This document shows, piece after piece, positions 1 through 10,864 of a DNA stretch of 64,000 bases. The notes below the pieces were generated by a model. It searched no databases and was not told where the DNA came from. It saw only the letters and a list, made by a program, of their open reading frames with translations. The stretch is from Paracentrotus lividus. Its lineage: Eukaryota; Echinodermata; Echinoidea; Camarodonta; Echinidae. Location of the stretch: assembly GCA_940671915.1 (NCBI GenBank), contig CALNVZ010003429.1, positions 24,649,322-24,713,321 of the forward strand, in the 5' to 3' direction. The translations under genes were made by a program, and so were the position numbers. Position 1 is the stretch's first letter. Each line of letters starts with the position of its first letter.

Positions 1-270
1 TAGATATACAGAAAAAGAGAGAAAAGACAGAAAGAGAGATAAGAAAGAGAAAGATAGATATACAGAAAGAGAGAGAAAAGACAGAAAGAGCGATAAGAAA
101 GAGAAAGATAGATATACAGAAATTGAGAGAAAAGACAGAAAGAGAGATAAGAGAGAGAGAGAGAGAGATAGAGAATGATAAAGACATAAGTAGAGGAAGG
201 GTCTGAATAAGATAAATATATGGAAACGTAAGGGGGGGGGAGAGAGAGAGGGAGAGAGAGGGGGGAAACA
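1..270. repeat. GA-rich tandem repeat, 54-bp period
   Basis: Purine-rich sequence in which a unit starting TAGATATACAGA recurs at 1, 55 and 109, giving a 54-bp period and about three copies. It then decays into plain (GA)n and short G runs up to about 263. The array may continue beyond the left edge of the window. No coding potential is seen. Confidence 0.85.
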
Positions 271-691
271 AATGCATTATCACCTTTCTATTATCCACGT
301 CGTTGGACCCCCGACTGGTGCAAAGAATGAGAAAGAAGTAAAGTTTACCTAAGGATTAAGCCATGATGTATCATCGCGGCTTTCCCTGCGAGTAATTCAT
401 TAGCGGAGAGGAACATGCAAATTACCACCACGGTGATTGATGCTGATTCGTCAGCTCCAGACCAAACTCATCCTTTCTGCTACCAACCTCACAATCCGTC
501 TGGAGTCTTCTGTTCTCCATTCTTGGCATCTTGGAATCCCTTTTGCATCAGTCACACCGGTGAGACTGACTCTAAACCGACCACTAACTCCCCATCCGCA
601 TGTAATGTTGGCCGGGTGCTGGTTTGGAGCCGGCGGAAAACCACTTGAGGAGCAGTGAGAGAGTAGCCATGTACGGAAGGGAGGGGGCAGC
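271..691. other. No gene seen
   Basis: Unique-looking sequence between the GA-rich repeat and the tail of the first retrotransposon. Short open frames occur on both strands around 415-705, but they overlap each other in several frames and match no family I recognise. Confidence 0.5.
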
Positions 692-2160
692 TTTTCAAGA
701 TTCAAGATTACTTTATTGATTTTTCTTTCATGTTTTCAAAAGTTAACAAAACAATAATCAAATTAACAACATCAGTAACATAAAACATTTTGTTCAAAAG
801 TAACAGAGAAAACAATTATAAAGAAAATTCAGGAACCAGCAAGAAGCAAAGCTTGTAAGGCGCTGGTCCCTTAATTAAAAATAGAATACAAAGTAGCATT
901 TTTTTTTTTTTTTAACTGAAAATTCATGAATGGAATATCATAATTGAATAAAATCTAATTGAATAAATTCCATAATTCTGCCCCATCCAACACGGAAAAA
1001 ATGACCACAGCGCACGCACTGTCAACCACAGTCACTATCATGCGGGATGAGGCAAGCAATATGATTTACAATTATTATAACAAAAAGAGAAGGAAAAACA
1101 ACAACTTAGAGAGACAACAAAAAAAAAAACCCGGGAAGCGGACTAGGGTGGGGAAGGGGGGGGGGTGTCGATGGATTTTAGATAATGATTTTTCATAAGT
1201 GGTGCATGAAAAGGTAAAGTTTGCTCTTGGTGATATTGATCCTTGGTGATATCCGTCTGTCATTAGCATTATGAGTATATCATAGAGTGATTTATAGTGG
1301 TTATAATGATGATACAATAACATTTTAAGTTTTGTGTTTTAATAAAAATATGCTTCTTATCTCACGCATGTCTCTGGGTAGAGAATTCCAAAATTTAGGG
1401 GCAGTAAAATATAAAGTGTTTGTGTGAGCACTGTACGCGTTCTTGTAAGTGGTAATGGTTAATTTGCCTGGTAGGATACTGATGTATTTCATTATTTAGA
1501 ATAAACATGTTGCCAAGCGCTGGGGGCAATTCCTGATTTTGTTTCTGGAACATGAGAACTGCAAGGTTAAGTTATATAAGCAGACTTTAAAACATTATTA
1601 GAATAAAACAGTGTATCAGTATGGTGACGGAAATGGACGTTACTGATAACTCGCATAGCTTTTTTCTGTAGCACTAAAATTCTTTCTAATAAGTATGAAG
1701 CACTGTTTCCCCAGGATAAAATCCCGTAATTGAGGTATTGTAATACCAAGGTAGAGTAAAGTGATAAAAGAACCTTTGAGGGAAATGCATATTTTAGCTT
1801 ATTCATCATACCTATATTTCTTGAGATTATCTTACAAATATTTTCAATGTGATATTTCCATGTTAATTTATCATCTATTATAGTACCTAAAAATTTAGTT
1901 TTCGATACTTTTTGTATTTGTACATTATCCATGTAAATTGGTCGGGGTAGTTCCGAAATGATTTTAGGATGATTTTATTAAATTCGAATGTGTGTTTTGC
2001 ATTGTTTGGGAGGATAAACTTTCGTAAATAATCATAATGAAGAAATAGTTCGTGCACTTTTGGGAAATAACGTTTATTGCGTTCGGTAATATTGAAGGGA
2101 TAGGGGGGGGGGTTTGAATTACGCATTAAAAAAAAAAAACTTTGTTTCAATACATTTTTA
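692..2160 (-). mobile_element. 5'-truncated non-LTR retrotransposon (LINE A)
   Basis: Minus-strand LINE remnant. Read on the minus strand, it runs from reverse-transcriptase sequence near 2150 through the conserved C-terminal region, ending at a TAA at 1325-1327. A 3' UTR follows to about 692. That UTR holds a short inverted segment (GGGACCAGCGCC near 867, with a partial complement near 838) and ends in a repeated ATCTTGA motif, as expected of CR1/L2/Jockey-type tails. The element lacks its endonuclease and most of the RT fingers and palm, so it is a dead 5'-truncated copy. The clade is not certain from this fragment. Confidence 0.8.
1325..2050 (-). pseudogene. LINE A reverse transcriptase, C-terminal part, broken
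   Basis: The longest intact piece (1567-1932) contains the RT thumb-type motif FLGTIIDDKLTWKYHI followed by the helical region typical of LINE RT C-termini. Upstream, in the same frame, KTHIRI is followed by two stop codons and then the segment leading to YMDNVQIQK. Downstream, after frame changes, an IHQYPTRQ motif (near 1460-1490) and a PKFWNSLPRDM motif (near 1370-1400) appear, both hallmarks of the C-terminal tail of CR1/L2-like elements. The frame ends at 1325. Several stops and frameshifts show it is not functional. Confidence 0.8.
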
Positions 2161-2581
2161 ATTTTTTTTTTTATATTAACAAAAAATAGAACTCCTCCCC
2201 TACCTGGCCTCTGTCAAAACAATGACCATCCAACTTTAATAAAGAGCAGGATTTTAGATAATGTTTGCATGCAACTCACATGTTTTTTTTTCTCGAATCC
2301 GACTCTCACCTCCTACCCCTACCACTCTACCCGTCTCCTCTATTACCCCTCATTCTCATTCTAGGACCCAGGCTAAAGAGTATAACCCCAAACTCCCCTT
2401 GTCAAACGCATCTAATTGCATGACACTCAGTGTGAAACCACCATGCGACACGGTACGACACTTCCCCTATGCTCTGGGGACGGGCTGGCTGGAAAAGGGA
2501 CAGCCGCACCCGTCACGTCTGAATTTTGTGTGTTTGTGGGTGTGTACGTTTTTGCAAGCTACAGAGGCATAACGATTAGTG

Positions 2582-2687
2582 TTATTTTAAATAGTAAAAA
2601 GAGTTATGAGATGCTTATTTTAAACAGTAAAAAAAGATATGAGATGCTTATTTTAAACAGTAAAAAAGAGTTATGAGATGCTTATTT
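2582..2687. repeat. 33-bp tandem repeat, just over three copies
   Basis: The motif TTATTTTAAA with a following AGTAAAAA and TATGAGATGC starts at 2582, 2615, 2648 and (partial) 2682, giving a 33-34 bp period. It directly abuts the outer end of the left arm of the foldback element, so it is either the insertion-site context or an extra outer module of that element. Confidence 0.8.
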
Positions 2688-2699
2688 CTGAAGGTTTGT

Positions 2700-3134
2700 A
2701 ACCTATTGGTCTACAACCTATTGGTCTACTACTAGTTGGTCTACTTCCATTTGGTCTACAGCCATTTGGTCCAATGACCTTTTAGTCCACTATCCATTTG
2801 GTCCATTGACCAATAGGTCTACTAGGCATTTGGTCCACATCCAATTGGTCTACTAGGCGTTTGGTCCACATCCAATTGGTCTACTAAGCGTTTGGTCCAC
2901 ATCCAATTGGTCTACTAGGCGTTTGGTCCACATCCAGTTGGTCTACTAGGCATTAGGTCCACATCCAATTGGTCTACTAGGCATTTGGTCCACATCCAAT
3001 TGGTCTACTAGGTGTTTGGTCCATAACCAATTGGATGCATGTAAGCATCCTTGTTCTCTTAGCAATTGGTCTTCTAATTGGACAACCAAACACACAAAAA
3101 TAATATTGGTGGTCTTCCTATCTTTTGGTCTACA
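2700..3134 (+). repeat. Left arm: GGTCTAC/GGTCCAC 15-31 bp minisatellite
   Basis: Units at 2700, 2715, 2730 and 2745 are each 15 bp and end in TTGGTCTAC. From about 2818 to 3035 the pattern is a regular 31-bp unit alternating GGTCTACTAGGCATTT and GGTCCACATCCAATT, seven or so copies with few changes. Degenerate units continue to about 3134. The open frames crossing it are by-products of the repeat. Confidence 0.9.
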
Positions 3135-3206
3135 AGTTATATATCTACGGGCCGATCGAGAGACCTCACCCTACCCCTACTGTTCTCATAATATGATGAC
3201 CTTCTT

Positions 3207-3228
3207 GGGGGGGGGGGGGGGGGGGGGG
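3207..3228 (+). repeat. 22-nt poly-G run
   Basis: An uninterrupted run of 22 G followed by TGGAGGGGTGG. It could form a G-quadruplex and is a likely polymerase or assembly trouble spot. It lies inside the candidate foldback element. Confidence 0.9.
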
Positions 3229-3689
3229 TGGAGGGGTGGTGTTGAAAAAAATTTCGGCCAACCATTAGGTCATTATATCAGCTGTCTTAATATTTATAAG
3301 GTCAAGTTGAATACCCATTGTGGTCATTCTGGGCCCGTAAAGCCCCTCCCCCCCCCAGAATACGTACATGTGTACAATCTACGTGTTTCCAGACTCCCGA
3401 CCCATATAGTGTTGAACTATAAGCCTTGTATATACCACCACCTCAAGTCCTCAACTACTTGTTTCTTCCTGATTCCTAACCCATAATGCAACATCCTGAA
3501 TAGTGTAGTCTTATAATTCAGGCCCATTTGAATGAAAACACACTTTTTCACGACTCAATGAATTCATACCATGTTGCCAAGTATCAAAACACATACTATT
3601 CCCTCAAAACATTGTAGATTCCCAATACAAATAAAATTGTAGGTTAAGTTTTACACCGCTTTGTTATGAGTTATCTCAAAAGGAATACT

Positions 3690-5385
3690 TTAAGACTAGC
3701 TATTTATAACACACACTCAGTCTCCTTCTTCTTTCGTGTCCACCATTTACAACATTAAGTACAATATGAATATAAATTATGTACATGTTATATAACCCTA
3801 ACAAAATTATATATTTGGCCACGACTTTGCACATAGTACTGCCCTCTCATTTGCAGCCATCAGATCATCCTGGTTGCAATGTTCTCTATTTGGACATTGA
3901 AGGAGGTGTCCCATAGTTTGCGGCATACCACAATCGCAACTTATGTTATCGTCTTGAGTGTAACCCCACTTTCGCAAGTTAGCTTTACATCGACCTACTC
4001 CTATGCGAAGTCGATTAAGGGACTTCCACGTCCCCAATCTTGACGTTGGCCATGGGGCAGCTGTTCTTTAGTAGGGAGAGGGAGCTTGCCATTATGGTGA
4101 CTTATGTTGCGTCTCTCTTCCCAAAGTCTGCATCTGGCCACGGTGAGGGGTTCAGTCAGGGGTTGGACAGATTGTAGAAAGCTCTTTCTTGACTTTAAAC
4201 GTCTCTGGGGGTAGTTCAACATCGTGACAGGGATGTCGAGTATCCTGAGTTTGACGAAGACGTTCCATTCTCTGGCTACAGATCGTCGGATGTCAGGTGG
4301 TGCAATGCCGACAGGACGTGCAGACTGTCTACGTTCGTCGGTTTCAGGCAACCTGTAATCGCTCTGCAACAGTCGTTGAGTGCAGGGTCCAATTTGTGTG
4401 AATGTGCTGACCTCTCCCAAACTGGGCAGGCGTACTCTGCTGCAGAATAAACACAACGCCAGAGCGGTTGTCCGTAGAGTAGGTGCACTGGCACCCAATG
4501 ACGAATTTGCAAGTTTCCTGAGGAGATTGTTCCTGGTCCTCACCTTCCCCTTTACCTTGTCAATATGGTACTTAAATGGGAGTGTCCGATCAAGGTAACA
4601 CCAAGTATACAGGTTGTTGAACAAAGTCAAGAGGAGTACCATTCCATATTAGGGAAAGTTTCTCTCGGCTTCATGGTGCGAATTGGGAATAGGCTAACCT
4701 GGGTCTTGGAAGGGTTTGCTTTCAACTGATTGTCCTTGTAGTACGATGTCAAGTTTCCTAGCGCTGATGTCAGGGTGGACTCTATTACATCAACGTCATT
4801 GTTCTGAGCAGCGATGCCAAGGTCATCGGCATAGATGAAGCTTCTTGTACCCGGTGACATTGGTTGGTCGTTCGTGTATACGTTGAAGAGGACCGGAGCC
4901 AGAACACTTCCTTGAGGGAGACCATTTTTCTGTATCCTCCATCTTGCTGCGCTTCCCATTCAGCTCCACGAAGAAACGCCTGTTGCCAAGAAGTAGCTGA
5001 ATAAGTTTAGTCAGGTGGATGTCACCCGTCATCTTGTATAGTTTGTTGAGGAGCAGGCGGTGATTCACAGTATCATACGCGGCAGTGAGGTCAACGAAAA
5101 CTATGCCAGTGGGTTGGTTCCTCTCAAACCATTTTCTATGTATTGAGCCAAGTTGAGTACCTGGCTTGTACACGATCTACCCGGACGAAAGCCGGCTTGT
5201 TCTGGAATAAGATGCCGTTCTGTGATTGGACCAAGTCTGTTTAAGATAAGACGCTCGAAGAGCTTATAGAGGTGACACAGTAGGGAGATTGGCCTGTAGC
5301 TCTTGGCCACCTTTGGGACCTTACCAGGTTTAAGGTGGCGATTACTCCGGCTTTCTCAGTGAAAGTGTTGCTCAGTTTCGCTCTC
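3690..5385 (-). mobile_element. 5'-truncated non-LTR retrotransposon (LINE B)
   Basis: Minus-strand LINE remnant starting, 5' to 3', within the RT domain near 5380 and running past the C-terminal cysteine-rich motif to a short 3' UTR ending about 3690-3740 (AATGGTGGACACGAAAGAAG near 3730-3760). The endonuclease domain is absent. It differs in sequence from LINE A, so the two belong to different lineages. It sits between the inverted arms of the foldback element, either as a later insertion or as captured cargo. Both ends are approximate. Confidence 0.8.
3807..5380 (-). pseudogene. LINE B reverse transcriptase, frameshifted
   Basis: Read on the minus strand, the order is: RT finger motif SYRPISLLCHLYKLFERLI (near 5240-5300) and EQAGFRPGRSC; palm motif A, VFVDLTAAYDTVNHRLL (near 5050-5105); motif B, GLPQGSVLAPVLFNVYTND (near 4860-4920); and motif C with the catalytic FIYADD (near 4825-4840). 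A long C-terminal segment (about 4001-4640) follows, ending in a C-x-C...T-x-x-HLLQC motif (near 3880-3950), as in the C-termini of Jockey/CR1-type elements. At least four frame changes (near 5310, 5100-5170, 4940, 4630 and 4030) separate the pieces. Catalytic residues are still readable but the gene is dead. Confidence 0.85.
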
Positions 5386-5780
5386 GCTTTAAAATGCACC
5401 ATTTTCAGGTTTTATCGATAAAAACGCCCCCTCCCTTCACTGTACTATGACATTTTGAAACATGCAAAATTATCTTATTAAGGTAAAAACTGTAAATAAA
5501 CAAACATGGCATGTTTTCCGAGGGGGGGGGGGGGCTCGGTGCCCGCCAAATTAACATTTACTTAGGGCGCGCCAAATTGAGCAAAAAGTAAAAGGAATAC
5601 AATACATTTATTACCGCGATTGACCCCTACGGCTGATGTATAACGGCCGAAGTTCCGAAAAATATTTGCACCAACTCCCACAACCCCCCCCTCACGTAGC
5701 CCCCACTTTAAAATTTACCTGTTACTGATTTTTGGTCTGCCCCTCCCTATGGAAGAATTGATACAATGCATGGTTCGTAG
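5386..5780. other. No gene; C- and G-run-containing spacer
   Basis: Spacer between LINE B and the inverted right arm. It includes a G run at about 5522-5534 and C runs near 5684-5692. No coding signal is recognised. Confidence 0.5.
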
Positions 5781-5950
5781 ATCAATTATTGGTTGTTGAC
5801 CAACTGGTGAGTAGACCAATTGGATGTAGACCAACTGGTGAGTGGACCAATTGGATGATAGACAACCGGTGAGTGGACCAATTGGATGTAGACCAAATGG
5901 TGAGTGGACCAATTGGATGTAGACCAACTGGTGAGTGGACCAATTGGATG
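5781..5950 (-). repeat. Right arm: same minisatellite inverted
   Basis: On the minus strand this reads as alternating GGTCCACTCACCAGTT and GGTCTACATCCAATT, a 31-bp period with about five copies. It is the inverse of the array at 2700-3134, differing mainly in the spacer of one half-unit (CTCACC instead of CTAGGC). Several open-frame translations here simply repeat the same peptide and are not a gene. Confidence 0.9.
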
Positions 5951-6457
5951 AGTCTATTTTAAAAAGAAAAGAAAAGCATGTTTAAACATTTTTGTATAAA
6001 AAAAAAAAGAAGAGGTTTAAAGGTATACTTTCGTCGAGTTTGCGACCTTGAGGGGGTAATAGTAGGTTCGTTCGTTCAAATGCGTACGAATGTGACATCC
6101 GGGATCCCAACCTCCGGCGATTCCGCTGCCTTTTCACAGTAACAAACACTGTATGCGGAGAATGAACAAACATGAATTTGACAATGTGCTCTACAGTCCT
6201 TCCAAACTACAAGATTGCATCTCTTTAATACCAATTTACAAAACTACACGGTGAAAGGGAAACAAAAATTCAATTTGTTTAAAACGCACATTTGTATCGT
6301 ATTGTGCGAGTGTACGGCTGTGTGTGTCAAAAGAGAAACAAAATAGTTAACGAGTGGATTAGCTATAGAAGAAGTTATTCCAATATTATTAGAATTGTTT
6401 AAATGTTTTTAGGGGTATTAGTGACACAGCTGTGTATTAACCGGCTAAGGTCTGTAA
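5951..6457. other. No gene seen
   Basis: Unique AT-rich sequence between the foldback right arm and the MITE, with an A-rich patch near 6000-6015. I see no repeats, motifs or credible open frame. Confidence 0.5.
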
Positions 6458-6711
6458 GGGTGCTATCTCACTTCGCGGAAACAAAATTGAGACAGATTTG
6501 CCCTCATGGCATTGCATTATATCTGTCTCCGCGACAGATTTTTGTGTGCTACAGGAGACAGACCTAGTACAATGGCATGCTGGCTAATCCGTCCTTTGTA
6601 CCACGTAACCTTTTGTACGTGGGACAAACAATTTCGTCACGGAAAAAGAGGAGACAATGCCATGTTGGCAAATCTGTCTCAATTTTGTTTCCGCGAAGTG
6701 AGATACCACCC
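6458..6711. mobile_element. Harbinger/Tourist-type MITE, 254 bp, TAA target duplication
   Basis: The terminal inverted repeats cover about 57 bp: 6458-6514 and 6655-6711 begin GGGTG and share TATCTCACTTCGCGGAAACA, with a single mismatch in the first 45 positions and two more after that. The element is flanked on both sides by TAA. A TIR starting GGG with a 3-bp TWA target duplication is the signature of PIF/Harbinger MITEs. There is no transposase inside. The very high arm identity suggests fairly recent insertion. The open frame 6506-6736 is an accidental read-through. Confidence 0.8.
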
Positions 6712-7477
6712 TAATGAGAAGCCTTTTCTTTTATGATGTAGACTCCCTTTGAAGGATAGAAAAGTACAGTAATTTACTCGTAAATCGATTAACTGCTTGA
6801 TTTTTCGCGATTTATTGAAAAGGGGGAGAGCGTCCTCATCGACAGCTTTACTCAAGAGGGAACTCCCAACATCTATTGTTAAATATCATGTTTCAGACTT
6901 TCACAAAAGACCCTCAAATCAACATTATTAATTCTGTTCTATTGTCATTTATTCACGAGTATGAGAGCTCAGAGCAAATTATGTTCAATGTATGCTCTGG
7001 CGCTTGGCATTGTCATGCCCTAATTTTGTATTCAATTTAAAAGGTCAATGTTAAGCGGAATTAGACCATCAGTTTAATATTCGTTCAAAATGTAAAAAAA
7101 AAAAAAAAAAAAAAAAATTCGAATCCGTTAATAAATCAGTTCACGAACTCAAATAATTTTAAATCTGTCTTCATGTTGGCAATAATAATATCCCTACCTC
7201 CAACTGGATCCATGCAACGAAATATTGTCATATCACAAAAGTTTAATTAATAAATGTTTAGGTGTACTTGATTCTTTTGTGTGTAAATACGGTGCGTCCT
7301 AATTTATATCCGTTACTGAAAAGGGTAAGTTAAAATGAAAAATCTTATCAGGGTTAAAAACTCATAGCCTTAATTTAAAAATACACCGACAAAGAGATCT
7401 ACGTTTAACTAGGAATATTGTATTAAAAAAAAATGTATCTACATGACTGTAGGCCGAAAGGCGGACCTGTGCACACA

Positions 7478-7479
<2 letters not shown>
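6712..7479. other. No gene; poly-A run
   Basis: AT-rich sequence without a recognised gene. It contains a 24-nt poly-A at 7094-7117. Confidence 0.5.
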
Positions 7480-7535
<56 letters not shown>

Positions 7536-7560
7536 TATATTATTATTATTTATATATATA
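7480..7560. repeat. (ATT)n microsatellite passing into (TA)n
   Basis: About 18 ATT/TTA units followed by degenerate TTTATA and a short TATATA that abuts the left end of the next transposon. Poly-Ile, poly-Asn and poly-Tyr frames here are artefacts of the repeat. Confidence 0.9.
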
Positions 7561-8558
7561 CACTGTTCGTCATAAAAGTGGAATATTTTTTTCTGGCTCA
7601 AGCGACATTATGTTGCTCCGTTATTAATTTCTTGAATGTGTTTGTCACCGCTTTCACTTTCTGGGATCCTGGGTATATCTTGGACGCTCCCTTAACCCTT
7701 CCCGGGGATTTTTCTTCAAAAAAGTTTGTCACCCCCAGAAGATGGCCATTTTCGTCATTTTTTCTTATTTTGGGGGCCCTTTTTTGATCACGCGACCCAC
7801 CAAGGCCCCCTTTAGTCCTACCCCAAGGAAACACGTCTGAGGTGGATATTTTGTATTGTTCTTTAAATTAAATCTAGATTTACGGTTACAGGCTCGACTC
7901 TTTTGTATAGGGGAGGGGTCAAAATTTATTTTGATTGGGGTTCAACATTCATTTTATTCATTTTTACACCAGGGAAATTTCTATCTTCCCTAAATTGTAT
8001 TGGAAAATCTCAACCAAACATAAATCAAAATACAATATCATTAATAATGACTATTTACAGCCTTGTCATCCAGGCTAAACAAAATCTAAGGGGAAAATGA
8101 TGATATTTAAGGGTTAAAGGCGGTTTTTCATTTCTTTTGTTTTCAGCATAAAGATGGAATAAAATATTCCGAATTTTCACTAATCTCGTTTTTTACTTCA
8201 ACCCCTCCCCTAGACAAAAGACCTTAGCCTGTCCCCAGAAAAATAGATTTAACTTAAGGAACAATATAAAACAGTACTCCTCAGTCGCGTTTCTTGGGGA
8301 TAGGACTGAGGGGGGCTTGATCGGCCAGGAAAACAAAAAGGGGCCCCAAAATAAGAAAAAATGACAAAAATGGGCATCACTGGGGTTGACAAAACTTTTT
8401 TGGAAAAAGGTCCACGTGAAGGGTTGGGAGAATGTTCAAGATATAGCCAGGATCCCAAAAAGTACAAGCAGAGACAAACATATTCGAGAAATTAAAAAAG
8501 AGCAAAATCAGGTCGCTATAGCGGCAAAAAAAATATTCCACCTTTATGACGGACAGTG
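7561..8558. mobile_element. Non-autonomous DNA transposon with long inverted arms, TA-flanked (998 bp)
   Basis: Ends at 7561-7597 and 8522-8558 are inverted copies (CACTGTTCGTCATAAAAGTG against CACTGTCCGTCATAAAGGTG) continuing into GGAATATTTTTTT. The similarity carries on, imperfectly, for about 320 bp on each side (to about 7880 and from about 8235), including a shared GGGATCCTGGGTATATCTTG-like stretch and TCATTTTTTCTTATTTTGGG. The element sits in a TA-rich microsatellite and is bordered by TA on both sides, as for Tc1/mariner-type insertions. The central 350 bp shows no transposase, so it is non-autonomous. Open frames within the arms are not genes. Confidence 0.75.
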
Positions 8559-8593
<35 letters not shown>

Positions 8594-8600
8594 TATTTAT
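8559..8600. repeat. (TA)n microsatellite
   Basis: About 15 TA units immediately next to the right end of the TIR element. Together with the TATATA at its left end, this indicates insertion into, or expansion of, a TA repeat at the target. Confidence 0.9.
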
Positions 8601-10436
8601 TTTTACAGGGGGGAATTACCATATATCTCCCACAAAACTTTTGTATAACCGGTATAAATGGAATCAAGTTGGAAAGATACGGTTAAAGAAACTACAGAAT
8701 GATGGAGAGAGAGACGTAGAGACAAACGACGCCTTGAAGCATTGAGCAAGATAGTTTTTATATACCCTGCCAACTCGTGTAGGCTCAGCTTTTCTACCTT
8801 GAGTCCCGACGCTCGTGACCCTTGACATTTTAAGCGTACCTTCCCCCTTGGGCGTTCGGCCTGCGCTCGGGTCAATTACTCGCGCTAAGACGTTGGGAGG
8901 ACGCCTGAAAATGAACAAGGGACGTTTGAGCTCTCTAGGCCTATCGCTTTCATCAATTTAGAAAATTGAAATGATAACTCTTCATTATTCTCGAAGGCTT
9001 GGAGGTAATTCCACCTTCAAGAATCTTCATATCATTATGGTTTTCTTTCTTTATTGTGCGTCTTCTGTATGTGTGTGTGCCTTTTTGTGCGCGTTTGTGT
9101 GTGTGTGTGGGTGTGTGCGGGTGTATATGTGTATGTATGGGGGTAGTTGTTGAAGAGGTACCATCTGGCTAAAATGATGGAGAGAGAAAGAAAAATGGTA
9201 GAAAGATATTCGGTTTTGTTCAAGAGACATGTTTTTATTGTAATATGCACGTGCACGTATGCGTGTGTCAGGCGTGGATCCGGGGGGGGGGGGGGCTGCC
9301 CCCAGCCAAAGCCCATAATTTAAAAATGAAAAAGTGCCTAAAAACGGGCAATTTTATTTAATCCTGGTGCGGAACGAAATTAAATAAAAATAAAAAAATT
9401 AATAATGTTTTTGTCAGTAGGTCGATTCAATATATTTACACCCTTCCTAGTTATAGTTATAAAGAATACTAATCCCAACATGTGTGAGAAAATGGACTCG
9501 GGACTTGACCATGGTGATTAAAAGTCAATGTCAACTCATGGAATAGAAACATCCTATTTATCTTACACACGTCCCATCACAATCACTGGCGGGGCGCTTA
9601 GACCACGTGACCATTCACAACATGAAAGCAGGTGTAGTCGTATACGAAAAGGCGCCATTGTTTTTGACACATCTTGCTATGAAGACAAATACCATACAAA
9701 GAAGACAAAAAATATTACACAGGAGATAGGAAGAGAAACAAAGATTAGTGTTGAAGGGTTCCCCTTTAACCATAACATTATAAAGATAGCAATTTCTTAA
9801 CATGGTAATACGTATACTATTGTAAAGCATTTTAAAAAGTATTCCAAGAAAATAATTGAATTATGCGCCCACAGTGCCTTTTGAATTTCTTGGAAAATGT
9901 TAATAACTGCATACAACGTATTTTCACTGCTGTCTAAACTATTACCTGCGGGTAAACACTCTACAGTAATATAAGAGAGAGAGAGAGAGAGAGAGACATA
10001 CACATTACAGGTAGACAAATGAAAATATACACTGTAAAACACTGGTGTTAAAAAAAACACCGAGCTGTCTTGTGAGACTTTCGGCGTTAATTTTTGTTGC
10101 TAAATTATTGTGATTACAAAATTTGTAACACTATTTCATATGAATACAAATTCTGAAATACATTGTTTCTTTTTGGACTTTTTGCACCAAATTACATTAA
10201 TTCATAATGATTATTTTCATTATAGATATTGTAGTTACAAAATGTCACCTTTAAAAAATTAGTTTATAAAGTTTACTATATATTTTTTATTAACAAAGCC
10301 TGCGCGAACAACAAGAACATTAGAAAAAAAAAAAGAAAAAAAAAAGGTCATAAATAAAATATTACAATGTCAAATTTACTAAAGAATATTATCAAGACAC
10401 CAATTTAGCGAAAATCAGCATTCCCCACACAAAAAA
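8601..10436. other. No gene; TG-rich and GA microsatellites
   Basis: No gene recognised. It includes a GT-rich tract at about 9068-9145, a poly-G run at about 9282-9294 preceded by GGCGTGGATCC, and (GA)n at about 9974-9996. At 10030-10065 a CACTGTAAAACACTGGTGTT stretch with a small AACACC hairpin resembles one end of a short TA-flanked MITE. No partner end was found, so it is not called. Confidence 0.5.
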
Positions 10437-10864
10437 CAAATTTACTGAATCCACTGGACACTTTTGTATAATTCATGAATTTATAAACAAAATATATTTA
10501 ATCTTCCTACGCCAAGCTCTGCATCACATTAGAATCTTTAGACATTGCTACCTGATGAATTTGAAATCGATATTTGTTAGCAACACCTAAACAGAGAATA
10601 TTTGATGTTAATAAATGCATATTATGTTATAAGTTTCAATAAAAAAAAACAAATTTACTGAATCCACTGGACACTTTTGCACAATTCATGAATTTAAAAA
10701 CAAAATATATTTAATCTTCCTACGCCAAGATTTGCATAACATTAGAATGTTTAGACATTGCTACCTGATGAATTTGAAATCGATATTTGTTAGTAACACC
10801 TAAAAAAAACAAGTATTTGATTTAAATAAATTTAATACATATTATGTTATATGTTTCAATAAAA
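10437..10864 (+). repeat. 213-bp direct tandem duplication (two copies)
   Basis: Copy 1 is 10437-10649 and copy 2 is 10650-about 10864. Both start CAAATTTACTGAATCCACTG, share CTACCTGATGAATTTGAAAT and end with a TTTCAATAAAA segment. They differ by scattered substitutions and small indels, so the duplication is not very recent. No coding frame is preserved across copies. Confidence 0.9.

Larger units (their letters stand above)
2700..5950. mobile_element. Candidate TU-like foldback transposon with nested LINE
   Basis: Two arrays of the same short repeat sit in opposite orientation, 2700-3134 and 5781-5950, with about 2.6 kb between them. At the outer left end the repeat is an exact 15-mer (AACCTATTGGTCTAC twice in a row, then two variants); further in it becomes a 15+16 = 31-bp double unit. 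Long inverted arms built of about 15-bp direct repeats are the published hallmark of the sea urchin TU foldback family. The interior holds a poly-G run and a decayed LINE. The outer boundaries and the target duplication could not be fixed, so a single-element interpretation is inference. Confidence 0.5.

Noticed and set aside
5715..5927. 70-codon repetitive minus-strand frame
   Set aside because: It is the translation of the 31-bp minisatellite arm; the repeated peptide follows from the DNA repeat.
7433..7787. Open frames encoding poly-Tyr, poly-Ile or poly-Asn
   Set aside because: These are translations of the (ATT)n microsatellite and of the adjacent transposon arm.
10030..10065. CACTGTAAAACACTGGTGTT end-like motif of a MITE
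   Set aside because: No inverted partner end was found nearby, so no element can be delimited.
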